From Nostoc sp. TCL26-01 (GTDB lineage: Bacteria > Cyanobacteriota > Cyanobacteriia > Cyanobacteriales > Nostocaceae), in assembly GCF_013393945.1 (NCBI RefSeq), contig NZ_CP040297.1, positions 1,442,804-1,506,803 on the forward strand: a stretch of 64,000 nucleotides of DNA, written 5' to 3'. Below are positions 52,528 to 61,670 of the stretch, in pieces. Both the position numbers and the translations under genes were made by a program. Position 1 is the stretch's first letter, and every line of letters starts with the position of its first letter. The notes below the pieces were generated by a model. That model ran no database searches and was not told the DNA's origin. It worked only from the letters and a program-made list of their open reading frames with translations.

Positions 52528-53555
52528 TACTAGTTAGCTCCAATAATAAAATACGAGCATTTTCTCTATCCATACCTACAGCAGCGTGTAATCAAAGTGA
52601 ATTTCCTTATCTAACCCTCAAAACCAGATACAGAGTTTGTTTTACTTGTGTAAGCATTGCCTAGAGGCAGGTTATGCTGAGTTATTAATTTTGCTGTATG
52701 ATGCCTTTATGACATAACATTCATCTTTGTACAAACCATAATTATCAAAAACTTGTAAATATTTCATGAACTTTTTATTTTCATGAAATATGTGATTTTA
52801 TCTATTCCCCCCATTTTAATTTTTATGAAAAACAGCGATCGCTTAACGTAAATCTATGGGCAAATAGTGTAATTATCTATATTTTTAGCTAGTAGTTGAT
52901 TATGCGAAATCAATATAAACATTAAACCTAATTTAATGAAAAACTCCACTCACAAACCGATAGAGTTTTTGTCAGTGGTCAGTAGCCAGTGGCAAAACAA
53001 CTGACAACCGCTCACAAGGAAGGGATGAAACCAGATCCCAAACAACAGATAAGCGCTGCGCTATAAAAATTGAAAAATCTGCTTTCAGGTTACCTGTTGC
53101 CTGTTAAGATACCCTAATTAGCTCATAAACTAACGTACTGTCAGAGATGTTTTAGTGATGGTACTTACGTGTTAAGCGTAAAATCAGTACTTTAAACTAC
53201 AGGTTTCACTTATTTAAATTTAGGAGTAGAAAATTTTTATTTCCAGCTTGTTTATCCGCAGCAAAATTGGGGAATGCTTAAAAATAGTACATCTTGAAGA
53301 AGAATTCAGAAGTCAGAATTCAGGAGTCAGAATCAATGAGTCGGGAATTCAGACCGCGACTCATTGTACGCCTTTGGTGTTCCCGAAGGGTAGAACTCCA
53401 AATCGTAGATTTGGAGGGGGTTTTAGACCCATTTATTCATCCGCCAGTCGCACAGAATTCATACTGAATTCTGGCTCCTGACTCCTGAATTCTGTTCGAT
53501 AACCCAGTATTAGCGGTTATATAAATTACAGTATCGAGCATTTATTAAGGTAGCG
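52528..53555. other. 1.03-kb gap between divergent genes
   Basis: No gene is seen. The left part is very AT-rich and should hold the aminotransferase promoter. The right part contains a large inverted-repeat element (53301-53494) and the promoter of the histidine-kinase-like gene. Confidence 0.45.
53301..53494. repeat. 194-bp inverted-repeat element with internal hairpins
   Basis: The left end (CAGAATTCAGGAGTCAGAA, from about 53314) pairs with the right end (53469-53494). Inside lie CAATGAGTCG/CGACTCATTG (53334-53366) and CTCCAAAT/ATTTGGAG (53396-53416). The end sequences also occur as tandem units at 57999. It looks like a small non-coding mobile or structural element. Confidence 0.7.
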
Positions 53556-53561
53556 GTGTCA

Positions 53562-55118
53562 ATGGTAGAGCCGGAAAACAAATTTTTTGCCATTAAGGAT
53601 GGTTGGGCTTCTCAGGAAACAAGAGAGCAGCAACGCCTCAAAGCATTATTGGAATTAGGTTTGCGACAACCAGAAACGATACCAGTTTTTGAAGAAGCTA
53701 CTCAAACTGCGGCTCATTTTTTGGAAGCACCAATTTCCATATTGGGGTTCATCGACCAAGAACGTCATTGGTTTAAATCGGCAGTGGGCTTATCCAGGCT
53801 GGGATTAATGAATAATTTAGCTCAAAGTCGCCAATTATTACGTCAAGAATCTTTCTGTACGCAAGTAGTGGAAAATTCTCAAGTTATCGTCATAAACGAT
53901 ACAAAAACTATTGCAGACCCAATATTAGCGACTGGCAAGTTGATCCAAGAATATGGCATCCGGGCTTATTTAGGAGCGCCACTGACTGATGCTGAAGGCA
54001 ATTGCTTAGGTGTACTAGCCGTGATGGATTTAGTACCACGTAATTTTACGACCAGAGATGCTGAGTTTTTGCAAATTATCGCTCGTTGGAGCATGAGCGA
54101 GTTTGAGCGGAATCGATTACTGATGCAAGGAAGACCAGAACAAAGTAGTGTTAAAAACGCTCCTACTTTGTTACTGCCAGAAGAAGCGCCACGTGAGGTC
54201 AAAGTTACTCCATCTAGTTTAGAAACAGAATCTCTTTCAACCAAGCAAGTCAAACTAGAACTTTTAGCACAACTAACACAGGAATTACGTACACCATTGA
54301 CATCTGTATTAGGGATGGCAAGTGTTTTAGGACGGGAAATTTATGGCCCATTAACCACAAAGCAAAGAGAATATCTAGATATCATTCAACATAGCGGTCG
54401 CTACTTGCTTTCTTTAGTCAATGAAATTACCGAACTAGGAGCAATCGATGAAAAACCAAATGTACTAAATCTGGCTCCTGTAGATATTGAAATGCTGTGT
54501 CAACAAGCCATTAATACTTTAGAAGAAGCGGCTAACCGCCGTGAACAAGATATTCGCTTGTCGATAGAACCGGGGCATGGTCGTATTTGGCCTTTAGATA
54601 AAGATAAAGTTAGACAAATACTGTATCACCTGATTTTTAGTGTGATTCAACTCTCTGCTACTGGTAGTATTGTACGTATTCATGTTTCTTATAAAGAAAA
54701 TACACTCAGTATTACTGTTTGGGTTTCTCATCCCTGGTTAGGAGATGGGATTACTGATGTTGACCCATATTTCCGACTTAATTCCTTATCTTTATATGAG
54801 CTGACAGCTGAAACAGCCATTTACACTAAGCAATCAGAAAATCCTCAAGAATCAGGAAACTTACCAATAACACTAGAGAGGTTACAAACTTTAACTGATG
54901 CTTATGCTCAAGTTTTAGCTGTTAATCCTGATGGAGATACGATTTCCGGTCAGAGTAATTTGTCTCGTGAAAGTTTGGGTTTATTGTTGAGTTGTCAGCT
55001 AGCGGAATTACATGGTGGACAAATTTCTATTCAAGGAACCCCAGAATCAGGGCATCGTTATGTACTGACTTTACCATTACAATTAGCTACTAATTCTCAA
55101 GTCAGTGAAATTCCATAA
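53562..55118 (+). CDS. GAF-domain histidine-kinase-like protein lacking the phospho-accepting histidine
   Basis: This protein of about 518 residues has a GAF domain (about residues 30-190; APISILGFIDQERHWF, YLGAPLTDAEGNCLGVLAV), then a dimerisation helix pair and an ATPase-like domain. In the H-box, LAQLTQELRTPLTSVLGMA, Gln stands where the phospho-accepting His is found in active kinases (codon CAG at 54279-54281). The ATP-binding domain is also worn: the N-box region reads VRQILYHLIFSVIQL without the usual Asn, while the late G-box (ESLGLLLSCQLAELHGG) is recognisable. It is probably a signalling scaffold or pseudokinase, not a phosphate donor. The start may be ATG 53562 or GTG 53556; AAGG fits the GTG better. 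No response regulator gene is adjacent. Confidence 0.88.
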   Translation: MVEPENKFFAIKDGWASQETREQQRLKALLELGLRQPETIPVFEEATQTAAHFLEAPISILGFIDQERHWFKSAVGLSRLGLMNNLAQSRQLLRQESFCTQVVENSQVIVINDTKTIADPILATGKLIQEYGIRAYLGAPLTDAEGNCLGVLAVMDLVPRNFTTRDAEFLQIIARWSMSEFERNRLLMQGRPEQSSVKNAPTLLLPEEAPREVKVTPSSLETESLSTKQVKLELLAQLTQELRTPLTSVLGMASVLGREIYGPLTTKQREYLDIIQHSGRYLLSLVNEITELGAIDEKPNVLNLAPVDIEMLCQQAINTLEEAANRREQDIRLSIEPGHGRIWPLDKDKVRQILYHLIFSVIQLSATGSIVRIHVSYKENTLSITVWVSHPWLGDGITDVDPYFRLNSLSLYELTAETAIYTKQSENPQESGNLPITLERLQTLTDAYAQVLAVNPDGDTISGQSNLSRESLGLLLSCQLAELHGGQISIQGTPESGHRYVLTLPLQLATNSQVSEIP

Positions 55119-55297
55119 AAGCTAGTTATAGTCATTAGGTAAATAAATAATGAGATATGATGTGCTGGGACTGGAGTTACTGCTCATCAGGACAGCACAA
55201 CTAATTTGCAATCTGTGTGATTACCTTCTTATAATGAGCCGCATTAAGATCAAGTCCAAGAGCAGTGTGGTCTTGCTAATTAATGGCAGCTTGTTTT

Positions 55298-56725
55298 ATG
55301 AATTTAGTCTGGCAACAATTTACTTTATCTACTTTACCGTTAAAACAATATCTGGCGACCAGTTACGTACACCGTTATCTGGTGGGACTATTGTCCTCTT
55401 GGCGGCAAACTAGTGTCTTGCTACAGTGGGGAGATGCGATCGCAGCTGCGTTACTCAGCTTGGTCTACATTCTGGCCCCCTTTGCCTCTAGCACCCTTGT
55501 AGGAGTTTTACTGGTTGCTTGTGTGGGATTTTGGTTACTACTAACTTTGTCCGATGAACCATCCCCAACAAGGGCTTCACTTTTTACGCCGATTCACCTA
55601 TTAGTGTTGCTTTATTGGGGAGTTGCATTAATAGCAACAGCATTATCCCCAGTCAAAAAAGCAGCGTTGAATGACTTGGCAACTTTGACGTTGTATCTGC
55701 TGCTGTTTACCCTTTGTGCTAGGGTGTTGCGATCGCCTCGTCTCAGGTCTTGGATTATTAGCCTTTACTTACACGTGTCCTTAATTGTGAGTGTCTACGG
55801 GTTGCGGCAATGGTTTTTTGGCGCAGCACAATTGGCTACCTGGGTTGATCCGGAATCTCCTCTGTCGAAAACCACCAGAGTTTATAGTTATTTGGGAAAT
55901 CCTAATCTTCTAGCTGGGTATTTACTACCTGGAGTAGTTTTTAGTTTAGTAGCAATTTTTGCTTGGCAAGGCTGGATTAAAAAAGCATTAGCATTGACAA
56001 TGTTAATTGTCAATAGTACTTGTTTAATTTTGACTTTTAGTCGTGGTGGTTGGATTGGTTTACTAGTAGCAGTTTTGGCTGTGGCAGCATTACTAGTTTA
56101 CTGGTGGGGTTTAGAAATGCCACCTTTTTGGCAAACTTGGTCATTGCCTATACTTTTAGGGAGTTTAATTGGAGTATTGGCGATCGCTGTTATCTTTGTT
56201 GAGCCAGTCCGCTTTCGAGTTTTGAGTATCTTTGCTGATCGTCGGGATAGTAGCAATAATTTTCGCCGGAATGTGTGGGATGCTGTATTTGAGATGATTG
56301 GCGATCGCCCGATCATTGGCATTGGCCCTGGACATAATTCTTTCAATAAAGTCTATCCACTGTACCAGCGTCCTCGTTACACCGCGTTGAGTGCTTATTC
56401 CATTTTCCTAGAGGTAGCGGTAGAAACTGGTTTGATTGGGTTAGCCTGTTTTCTGTGGCTAATCATTGTCACCTTTAATGCGGCATTAATCCAACTAGCA
56501 CGGTTACGACAATCTGCCAATAGACAAGGATTTTGGTTAATTGGCGCGTTTGCCAGCTTGTTGGGGATGCTGGCTCACGGTACGGTAGATACAATCTGGT
56601 TTCGTCCTGAAGTCAATACACTTTGGTGGCTGATGGTGGCCTTAATTGCTAGCTATTGGACACCCGTGCATCCAGACCAAAATCCAGAACTTGATTCACC
56701 CAATCCAGAAACTGCAACAAATTAA
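55298..56725 (+). CDS. ictB: IctB-like / O-antigen ligase-family membrane protein
   Basis: This polytopic inner-membrane protein has about 475 residues and about ten hydrophobic segments. The start ATG 55298 (MNLVWQQFTLS) is chosen as the usual beginning of the cyanobacterial IctB family; an ATG five codons earlier is possible. It contains the O-antigen-ligase region with TRVYSYLGNPNLLAGYLLPG, LTFSRGGWIGLLV and IIGIGPGHNSFN, all typical of the Wzy/WaaL superfamily. IctB was first named as a candidate inorganic carbon transporter in Synechococcus, but the fold predicts a glycosyl-polymer ligase or polymerase, and transport is disputed. The next gene upstream is the histidine-kinase-like gene. 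Confidence 0.9.
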   Translation: MNLVWQQFTLSTLPLKQYLATSYVHRYLVGLLSSWRQTSVLLQWGDAIAAALLSLVYILAPFASSTLVGVLLVACVGFWLLLTLSDEPSPTRASLFTPIHLLVLLYWGVALIATALSPVKKAALNDLATLTLYLLLFTLCARVLRSPRLRSWIISLYLHVSLIVSVYGLRQWFFGAAQLATWVDPESPLSKTTRVYSYLGNPNLLAGYLLPGVVFSLVAIFAWQGWIKKALALTMLIVNSTCLILTFSRGGWIGLLVAVLAVAALLVYWWGLEMPPFWQTWSLPILLGSLIGVLAIAVIFVEPVRFRVLSIFADRRDSSNNFRRNVWDAVFEMIGDRPIIGIGPGHNSFNKVYPLYQRPRYTALSAYSIFLEVAVETGLIGLACFLWLIIVTFNAALIQLARLRQSANRQGFWLIGAFASLLGMLAHGTVDTIWFRPEVNTLWWLMVALIASYWTPVHPDQNPELDSPNPETATN

Positions 56726-56849
56726 CGTCAGACTTATCTGTGTGGGGGTATAGGGGTATGAGGGTAGAAGAAATAAGGCTTTTTGCTGGTTTGATTGGTG
56801 TTATGGACATTATCACCTGAAATTGAAAAACCCCTAGCCCCTGTAAATA

Positions 56850-57137
56850 TTACTCTCTGTAGCTAGTAGCACTGGGGGAATTAGGATCACGATAGCGGGT
56901 TGGTTCATCGTCACGTTTTTTCCCTGCTAACCCCGCTAAACCCAGCAAACCGATTAAACCTAACCAACCCCAGTTAGAATCATTGCCATCGCTAGTGCGA
57001 TCATACGTTGTAGTTGGAGGGTTATTGGTTCCAGGTGTAGGGTTGATTTGAGCTTTCGCAGGTAGAGTGAGAGACAACATTGCCATACTTAAAGTCAGAA
57101 CAGCAGCGCTAACAATCTTGGTATAGTCACGTTTCAT
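56850..57137 (-). CDS. Small secreted protein with a WGxxGxxG C-terminal sorting-type tail
   Basis: This 95-residue protein starts at ATG 57137 with AAGGA 9 nt upstream. A longer frame to 57275 is rejected because it lacks a ribosome binding site and does not look like a signal. Residues 1-28 are a signal peptide (IVSAAVLTLSMAMLSLTLPAKA), followed by a short Pro/Thr/Asn-rich section. A tail then reads DSNWGWLGLIGLLGLAGLAG and KKR, the WGxxGxxG-CTERM pattern: a Trp-Gly motif, a hydrophobic helix and basic residues. Such tails resemble protein-sorting signals. A further 20 polar residues follow the basic cluster. The function is unknown. It lies 6 kb from the exosortase gene, so a link is only a suggestion. 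Confidence 0.8.
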   Translation of the reverse strand: MKRDYTKIVSAAVLTLSMAMLSLTLPAKAQINPTPGTNNPPTTTYDRTSDGNDSNWGWLGLIGLLGLAGLAGKKRDDEPTRYRDPNSPSATSYRE

Positions 57138-57322
57138 GGTATGAGTTCCTTGGTACTTCCACAAGATACTCACAACTCTATCCAGTCCCATACCCAGCAA
57201 AATCAATCTGTGGCTATAAACTAGTTGTTTAGTTAACTCACGCTGAAGGCATACAATAGCTACTTTGGTAGCCATCAGTGTATGACTCTAGTGTGGTAGC
57301 GAATAAGTGGTCAAATATTAAG

Positions 57323-57371
57323 TAATGGGTAATTTATTTAGAATTTTCTCTCGATTAGTAATTACCCATTA
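57323..57371. repeat. 12-bp inverted repeat between smpB and the small secreted protein gene
   Basis: TAATGGGTAATT (57323-57334) is matched by AATTACCCATTA (57360-57371). It lies just past the smpB stop and could help end transcription, though no T-run follows. Confidence 0.65.
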
Positions 57372-57383
57372 CCCGTTACCAAA

Positions 57384-57851
57384 TTAGTGATTTTTCATTG
57401 CCCGTTGCATATCACGTTGGTCTTGACGGCGTTTCAGGTCATCTCGCTTATCATGGAGTTTTTTACCTTTACCAAGGGCAAGACTGATTTTCACCCAGCC
57501 GCGTTTAAGATACATTTTCAATGGGACTAAAGTCAAACCCTGCTGTTCTACCTTGCCAATCAGCTTACGAATTTCCTGGCGATGCAGTAGCAGCTTGCGT
57601 GTGCGGCGCGGTTCGTGATTAAAATATTGTCCACTAGCGTTATAGGGAGAGATATGCACGTTAATTAACCATAGTTCACCATCTCGAATCAAACCATAAC
57701 CATCTTGGAGATTCACTTTACCCGCGCGGATTGACTTCACCTCGGTTCCTGTTAATTGAATCCCCGCTTCATAAGTTTCTAGGATTTCGTACAAATAACG
57801 GGCTTGTCGGTTATCGGTGATAACTTTGTAACTTTCGCTTTTATCGCTCAT
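57384..57851 (-). CDS. smpB: SsrA-binding protein SmpB
   Basis: SmpB binds tmRNA and carries it to stalled ribosomes for rescue and tagging of incomplete proteins. The 155-residue protein has the family pattern: NRQARYLYEILETYEAGIQLTGTEVKS in outline (key EAGI.L.GTEVKS), then VNLQDGYGLIRDGELWLIN and HEPRRTRKLLLHRQEI, and a basic C-terminal tail (KLHDKRDDLKRRQDQRDM) that becomes helical in the ribosome. The tmRNA gene is not in this window. The gene stands alone on the minus strand. Confidence 0.97.
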   Translation of the reverse strand: MSDKSESYKVITDNRQARYLYEILETYEAGIQLTGTEVKSIRAGKVNLQDGYGLIRDGELWLINVHISPYNASGQYFNHEPRRTRKLLLHRQEIRKLIGKVEQQGLTLVPLKMYLKRGWVKISLALGKGKKLHDKRDDLKRRQDQRDMQRAMKNH

Positions 57852-58314
57852 TGAGAATTAGGTTACTTTTAGACTGACTGCAAAAATCGTTGGGATTAGC
57901 TGGTTAATTTCGCAGGGGGTATTAAACCACTATAAATGATTCACGAAATCTCTGTATTATCTCAATCATTTAGCTTTTCTCTGTTATCTAACAGAATTCA
58001 GGAGTCAGGAGTCAGGAGTCAGAATTCAGCATGAATTGGAGTTCGATTGACTGACTAGGCATCCTTGGTCTTTTGTTAAGAATTACAACATTATCTTGGC
58101 TTTTTTGTCTTTAGGGCTTGCAGTAGTGCAGAACTTCGTTAACCTGATGATAGATTTAAGATTTTCTTTATAAATCACCCTTAGTGCAGTCATTAGCTGT
58201 GAATCCTGTCATAGTATGAAACATAAGAACACTATTGAATTGGTGTTTCAGTATGGTATGGAGCTTGTAGAAGTCGATTTATCAGTAAAAAATCATGCTA
58301 GGGGTGTACCGTTC
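57852..58314. other. 463-bp gap with tandem CAGGAGT units
   Basis: Three copies of CAGGAGT lie at 57999-58019, flanked by AGAATTC, the same sequence found at the ends of the 53301 element. The rest should hold the promoters of smpB and the response regulator. Nothing else is recognised. Confidence 0.5.
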
Positions 58315-58998
58315 ATGCCCTTGACGATTCTTGTTGTGGATGACGATTTGGGCACTCGTCTGTCTATTAGTGATTATCTAGAACTGTCTGGCTACTCTGT
58401 GATTATGGCCAATGATGGGCAAGAAGCTTTGGCGATGGTGGAAGAATACCGTCCCGATTTGATTGTGACTGATATTGTCATGCCAAGAATGAATGGTTAT
58501 GAATTGGTGCGTCGGGTACGTCAACAACCAGCGTTCCGTCTATTACCTGTAATTTTATTAACAGCACGTACTAAGACCCAAGAAAGGATTCTGGGCTATC
58601 AGTCAGGATGTGATTTATACTTACCTAAGCCTTTTGAACTAGAAGAGTTAGCAGCAGCAATTCGCAATCTGTTGGAGCGATCGCAAATTATCCAATCTGA
58701 ATACAGATTCTCTCAAAAAGACGATACCAGCAATTCGCTTTCCTCACAAACAGTGAAAAATCATCACTCTTTGTTCAATCAAATTGAGGAATCACAATTA
58801 CTCTCATCTCTAACTCTCAGAGAAAAAGAAGTTTTAGAACTCCTAACTCATGGTCTATCTAACGCTGAAATGGGACTACAACTACACTTGAGTCCCAGGA
58901 CGGTAGAAAAATACGTCAGTAGCTTATTGAGAAAAACAGACACTAGCAATCGAGCTGAGTTAGTCCGTTTTGCGATGAAGCATGGTTTGGTGGAGTAG
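58315..58998 (+). CDS. NarL/LuxR-type response regulator
   Basis: This protein of about 227 residues has an N-terminal receiver domain (about 1-120): ILVVDDDLGTR gives the acidic pocket, the phospho-accepting Asp is in LIVTDIVMPRMNG, the switch Thr in LLTART and the Lys in LYLPKPFEL. A linker follows, then a LuxR-type helix-turn-helix (about 160-225; LTLREKEVLELLTHGLSNAE, LHLSPRTVEKYVSSLL). It is a phosphorylation-controlled transcription factor. ATG 58315 is preferred because receiver domains start this way; in-frame ATGs at 58216 and 58258 would add up to 33 residues with no domain. No kinase is adjacent. Target genes are unknown. Confidence 0.92.
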   Translation: MPLTILVVDDDLGTRLSISDYLELSGYSVIMANDGQEALAMVEEYRPDLIVTDIVMPRMNGYELVRRVRQQPAFRLLPVILLTARTKTQERILGYQSGCDLYLPKPFELEELAAAIRNLLERSQIIQSEYRFSQKDDTSNSLSSQTVKNHHSLFNQIEESQLLSSLTLREKEVLELLTHGLSNAEMGLQLHLSPRTVEKYVSSLLRKTDTSNRAELVRFAMKHGLVE

Positions 58999-59015
58999 GG
59001 GAAGAGGGGACAGGG

Positions 59016-59175
59016 GACAGGAGATAGGTGACAGGTGACAGGTGACAGGTGACAGGGCAGAGGGGCAGAGGGGCAGAGGGGCAGAGGGGCAGAGGGGCAG
59101 GGGAGAAAAACTTCTTAACTCACTCACTACTCAGCACGGGCTGCATCGCCCCGCTTTCGCTAACAGCACTCTTCA
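59016..59175. repeat. Tandem repeats: (AGGTGAC)4 and (GCAGAGGG)5
   Basis: AGGTGAC repeats exactly four times at 59025-59052 and the 8-mer GCAGAGGG five times at 59057-59096. A GGGCTGCATCGCCCCGCTTT sequence then follows that is the reverse complement of part of the block at 40788. Confidence 0.88.
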
Positions 59176-59191
59176 CTCACTCAGCACTCCC

Positions 59192-59680
59192 TCACTCCCC
59201 ACTTTCTAATGTTTTAGTAACATACTTGAGTAGACCTTCACAGGCATCAACTAGCAAGTCAATGACCTGATTAAATCCTTCCGTACCACCGTAGTAGGGG
59301 TCGGGAACTTCCTTGAGGGTGTGGTGAGAGCAAAATTCGCACATCAAATGTACTTTGTTGTGATATTCTCCAGTTGGGTCGAGGGCAATAATGTTGTCAT
59401 AATTGTCTCGATCCATCGCTAAAATTAAGTCAAACTCTTGAAAGTCTGATTTTTGAAATTGCCTAGCACTACCACGCAGTTTAATACCTAATTTTGTATG
59501 TGCAGCTGTATTCATTCGTCTGTCAGGAGGACTACCGATGTGATAGCTGGATGTACCAGCTGAGTCACAAAAAATTTTGTCGCTCAAGTCCGCCTGTTCG
59601 ACAAGATGATTCATAATGTTTTCTGCCGACGGCGATCGACAGATGTTGCCCAGACAAACAAATAGTAGTTTGTAAGACAT
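59192..59680 (-). CDS. Low-molecular-weight protein tyrosine phosphatase
   Basis: This 162-residue enzyme removes phosphate from tyrosine (or arginine) residues through a cysteine intermediate. The active loop CLGNICRSPSAE at the N-terminus has the Cys-x5-Arg-Ser pattern, and the general acid Asp is in VPDPYYGG near residue 126. SRQF-like GSARQFQKSDFQEFDLILAM in outline follows the family layout (key DLILAMD). It is soluble and full length. In other bacteria such phosphatases often act with Wzc-type kinases of exopolysaccharide systems, and a Wzc-like protein is encoded 12 kb away, but no direct link is shown. Confidence 0.95.
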   Translation of the reverse strand: MSYKLLFVCLGNICRSPSAENIMNHLVEQADLSDKIFCDSAGTSSYHIGSPPDRRMNTAAHTKLGIKLRGSARQFQKSDFQEFDLILAMDRDNYDNIIALDPTGEYHNKVHLMCEFCSHHTLKEVPDPYYGGTEGFNQVIDLLVDACEGLLKYVTKTLESGE

Positions 59681-60018
59681 AATACTAATTCATAATTCGT
59701 AATTCAGAAAGTAAATTTTGCTGACAAAAATCAGTACTAAAGCGATTTTTAGGCCGATGAAGTAACCTGTCTAGTCCAGAGATCGTAGGGGCGGGTTAAG
59801 TGAGATATTGGTGAATCATGACAGCATATCTGTTAACCCGCTCCTACTGCTTGTGAGAAATGCGGGTAGCCTCTGTTGACTAAAAATATGTACCTCACTT
59901 AAATGAGAAACGCTATATATCTTACTTACTTAACAAATGTCAAAAGTCAATAGCCTAAAGTCTATAGTCTCAAAGGGTTTTGACTAATGACTAATGACTA
60001 ATGACTAATGACTAATAA
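59681..60018. other. 338-bp gap with five tandem TGACTAA units
   Basis: TGACTAA is repeated five times at 59981-60015, ending next to the YbaB stop codon. GTAGGGGCGGGTTAAG (near 59787) and TTAACCCGCTCCTAC (near 59834) form a long-range inverted pair. No gene is seen. Confidence 0.6.
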
Positions 60019-60366
60019 CTAAAATCCTGGTAATTCTAACCCACTGGTCAAATCTTCCATGCGTTCCCGCATTGTGGCTGTAGACTTGTTGTAGGCATCT
60101 TTCATTGCTACTGTTACTAAATCGGCAAGTAAATCTGCTCCTTGTGCTAGGGCATCGGGAGAAATTTCTACCCGTTTGGGTTCCTGGTTGCCACTGACAA
60201 TCACTTTGACTAGACCACCACCGGCTTCTCCCTGGATTTCCATTTGTTCCAGTTCTTCTTGGAGTCGCTTTGCACCTTCTTGTACTTGTTGGGCTTTTTT
60301 GAAAGCGTCGGCTAGTTCTTTCATTTTTCCCAAGCCAAAGCCAAATCCTTGTCCTTTTCCTGTCAT
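60019..60366 (-). CDS. YbaB/EbfC family nucleoid-associated protein
   Basis: This 115-residue protein is a typical YbaB/EbfC dimer subunit that binds DNA and helps shape the nucleoid. A short Gly/Phe-rich start ([16 protein letters not shown]) leads into a long helix ([20 protein letters not shown]). Beta strands with [19 protein letters not shown] follow, the most conserved part, and then a C-terminal helix region ([17 protein letters not shown]) that forms the dimer contact. It is encoded behind murB on the same strand, but 181 bp away. Confidence 0.95.
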   Translation of the reverse strand: MTGKGQGFGFGLGKMKELADAFKKAQQVQEGAKRLQEELEQMEIQGEAGGGLVKVIVSGNQEPKRVEISPDALAQGADLLADLVTVAMKDAYNKSTATMRERMEDLTSGLELPGF

Positions 60367-60547
60367 AACTGATTGTTCGCGTATGCGTTGAGTAATAAAT
60401 CAAATTCAATTATAGATGCGGTAGGTAAATTGCCTCTTTTTTTACTAAAACTTTAGGGGATAGAGACTAGAGACTATAAATAATGGACATTGAAAACTAG
60501 ACAATTTTTCACTAAATTCTAGCTTCTAGCCTCTAACCTCTAGCCCC

Positions 60548-61543
60548 TCAAGCAGCTACTTGAAAATCGCCAAGCATTTTTACTTCTGGTTCTAACAATA
60601 TTGACCAGTGTTCTTGAACTTCTTGCTGGATATGGCGAATGAGGCAGAAGATATCGTGGGCTTTAGCGCCGCCGCGATTGACGATAAAATTGGCGTGGAG
60701 ATGAGCTACTTGTGCGCCGCCTATTTGGTAGCCTTTTAACCCTGTTTGTTCGATTAACCACCCAGCTGTGTAAGGCTTGGGGTTACGGAACACACTACCA
60801 CAACTGGGAAAGTTGTATGGTTGGGTGCTGAGGCGATGTTGTTTGTGTTGCTTGGTGGTGGCTACTACCTGGGCCGGATCGAACCCTGGTTGGAGTTGGA
60901 GAGTAGCTTGGGTGATAATGCGATCGCCTCCCTGTAACAATGAAGTCCGGTAGGCGTAACCTAATTCATCTGGGGTAATAATTTCGACTGTACCATCGGG
61001 TAAAAGTACTTGAGCATTCACCAATATATCTGCAATGCAGCTACTATGCGCACCGGCATTCATAACTACAGCACCACCGACAGTTCCAGGGATACCGACA
61101 GCCCATTCTAATCCTTGCCATCCTTGTTGGGCTGCTTCCCATGCCAAGCTAGGGATGGATTCACCTGCCGCTACTGTTATTTGACCTGTTTCCGGGTCAA
61201 AATGGCTATGACGGAGATGGCGAGTAGCAATTACTAACCCGGAGATACCGCGATCGCTTACTAACAGGTTAGAACCTGCACCTAGAGTTGTGACTCTGAG
61301 ATTATGTTCTTTGGCATACTTGATGCTGGCTTGGAGTGCTTCTAGGTTGCGAGGTGCAACATACCATTCGGCAGCCCCACCCACCCTATAGGAGGTATGA
61401 GCAGATAATAAAGCCTGGGATTTAATCTCGCAGTTAGTACCGGGTAAGCAAATAACTTTACTTTCTGAACGATTTATGGTTTGTGTATCTAAATTTGAAG
61501 CAGAAACCGTGCAGGCGTTTCCAGCTGCCTGAGAAATTTTCAT
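60548..61543 (-). CDS. murB: UDP-N-acetylenolpyruvoylglucosamine reductase MurB
   Basis: MurB is the FAD enzyme that reduces UDP-GlcNAc-enolpyruvate with NADPH to UDP-N-acetylmuramic acid, the second committed step of peptidoglycan synthesis. This 331-residue protein has the FAD-binding start [57 protein letters not shown] and AYRTSLLQ. The catalytic Ser is in [11 protein letters not shown] and the Glu in LEPEVKMLG. The lack of the extra type II-absent loop cannot be judged safely; the pattern fits the common form of cyanobacteria. An N-terminal extension of about 40 residues precedes the conserved core. It follows murC after 127 bp and is probably in the same operon. Confidence 0.97.
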   Translation of the reverse strand: MKISQAAGNACTVSASNLDTQTINRSESKVICLPGTNCEIKSQALLSAHTSYRVGGAAEWYVAPRNLEALQASIKYAKEHNLRVTTLGAGSNLLVSDRGISGLVIATRHLRHSHFDPETGQITVAAGESIPSLAWEAAQQGWQGLEWAVGIPGTVGGAVVMNAGAHSSCIADILVNAQVLLPDGTVEIITPDELGYAYRTSLLQGGDRIITQATLQLQPGFDPAQVVATTKQHKQHRLSTQPYNFPSCGSVFRNPKPYTAGWLIEQTGLKGYQIGGAQVAHLHANFIVNRGGAKAHDIFCLIRHIQQEVQEHWSILLEPEVKMLGDFQVAA

Positions 61544-61670
61544 CTTTACATCTATAGTGTTTGTGAAATTTTGACATTTATTTACCGTAAAACTACGGTA
61601 ATCCGAAACCGATTAAACTCTTGCTAAATTCAAGGTTTGCTCTAGATAGACTCGTGAGCAGTGATTATCG

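Noticed and set aside
59016..59100. CRISPR-like array
   Set aside because: The 7- and 8-bp units are contiguous with no spacers, so this is a simple tandem repeat.
60005..60409. Alternative minus-strand frame over YbaB
   Set aside because: It is a shifted frame of a well-supported gene, with Arg/Ser/Thr-rich composition and no domain.
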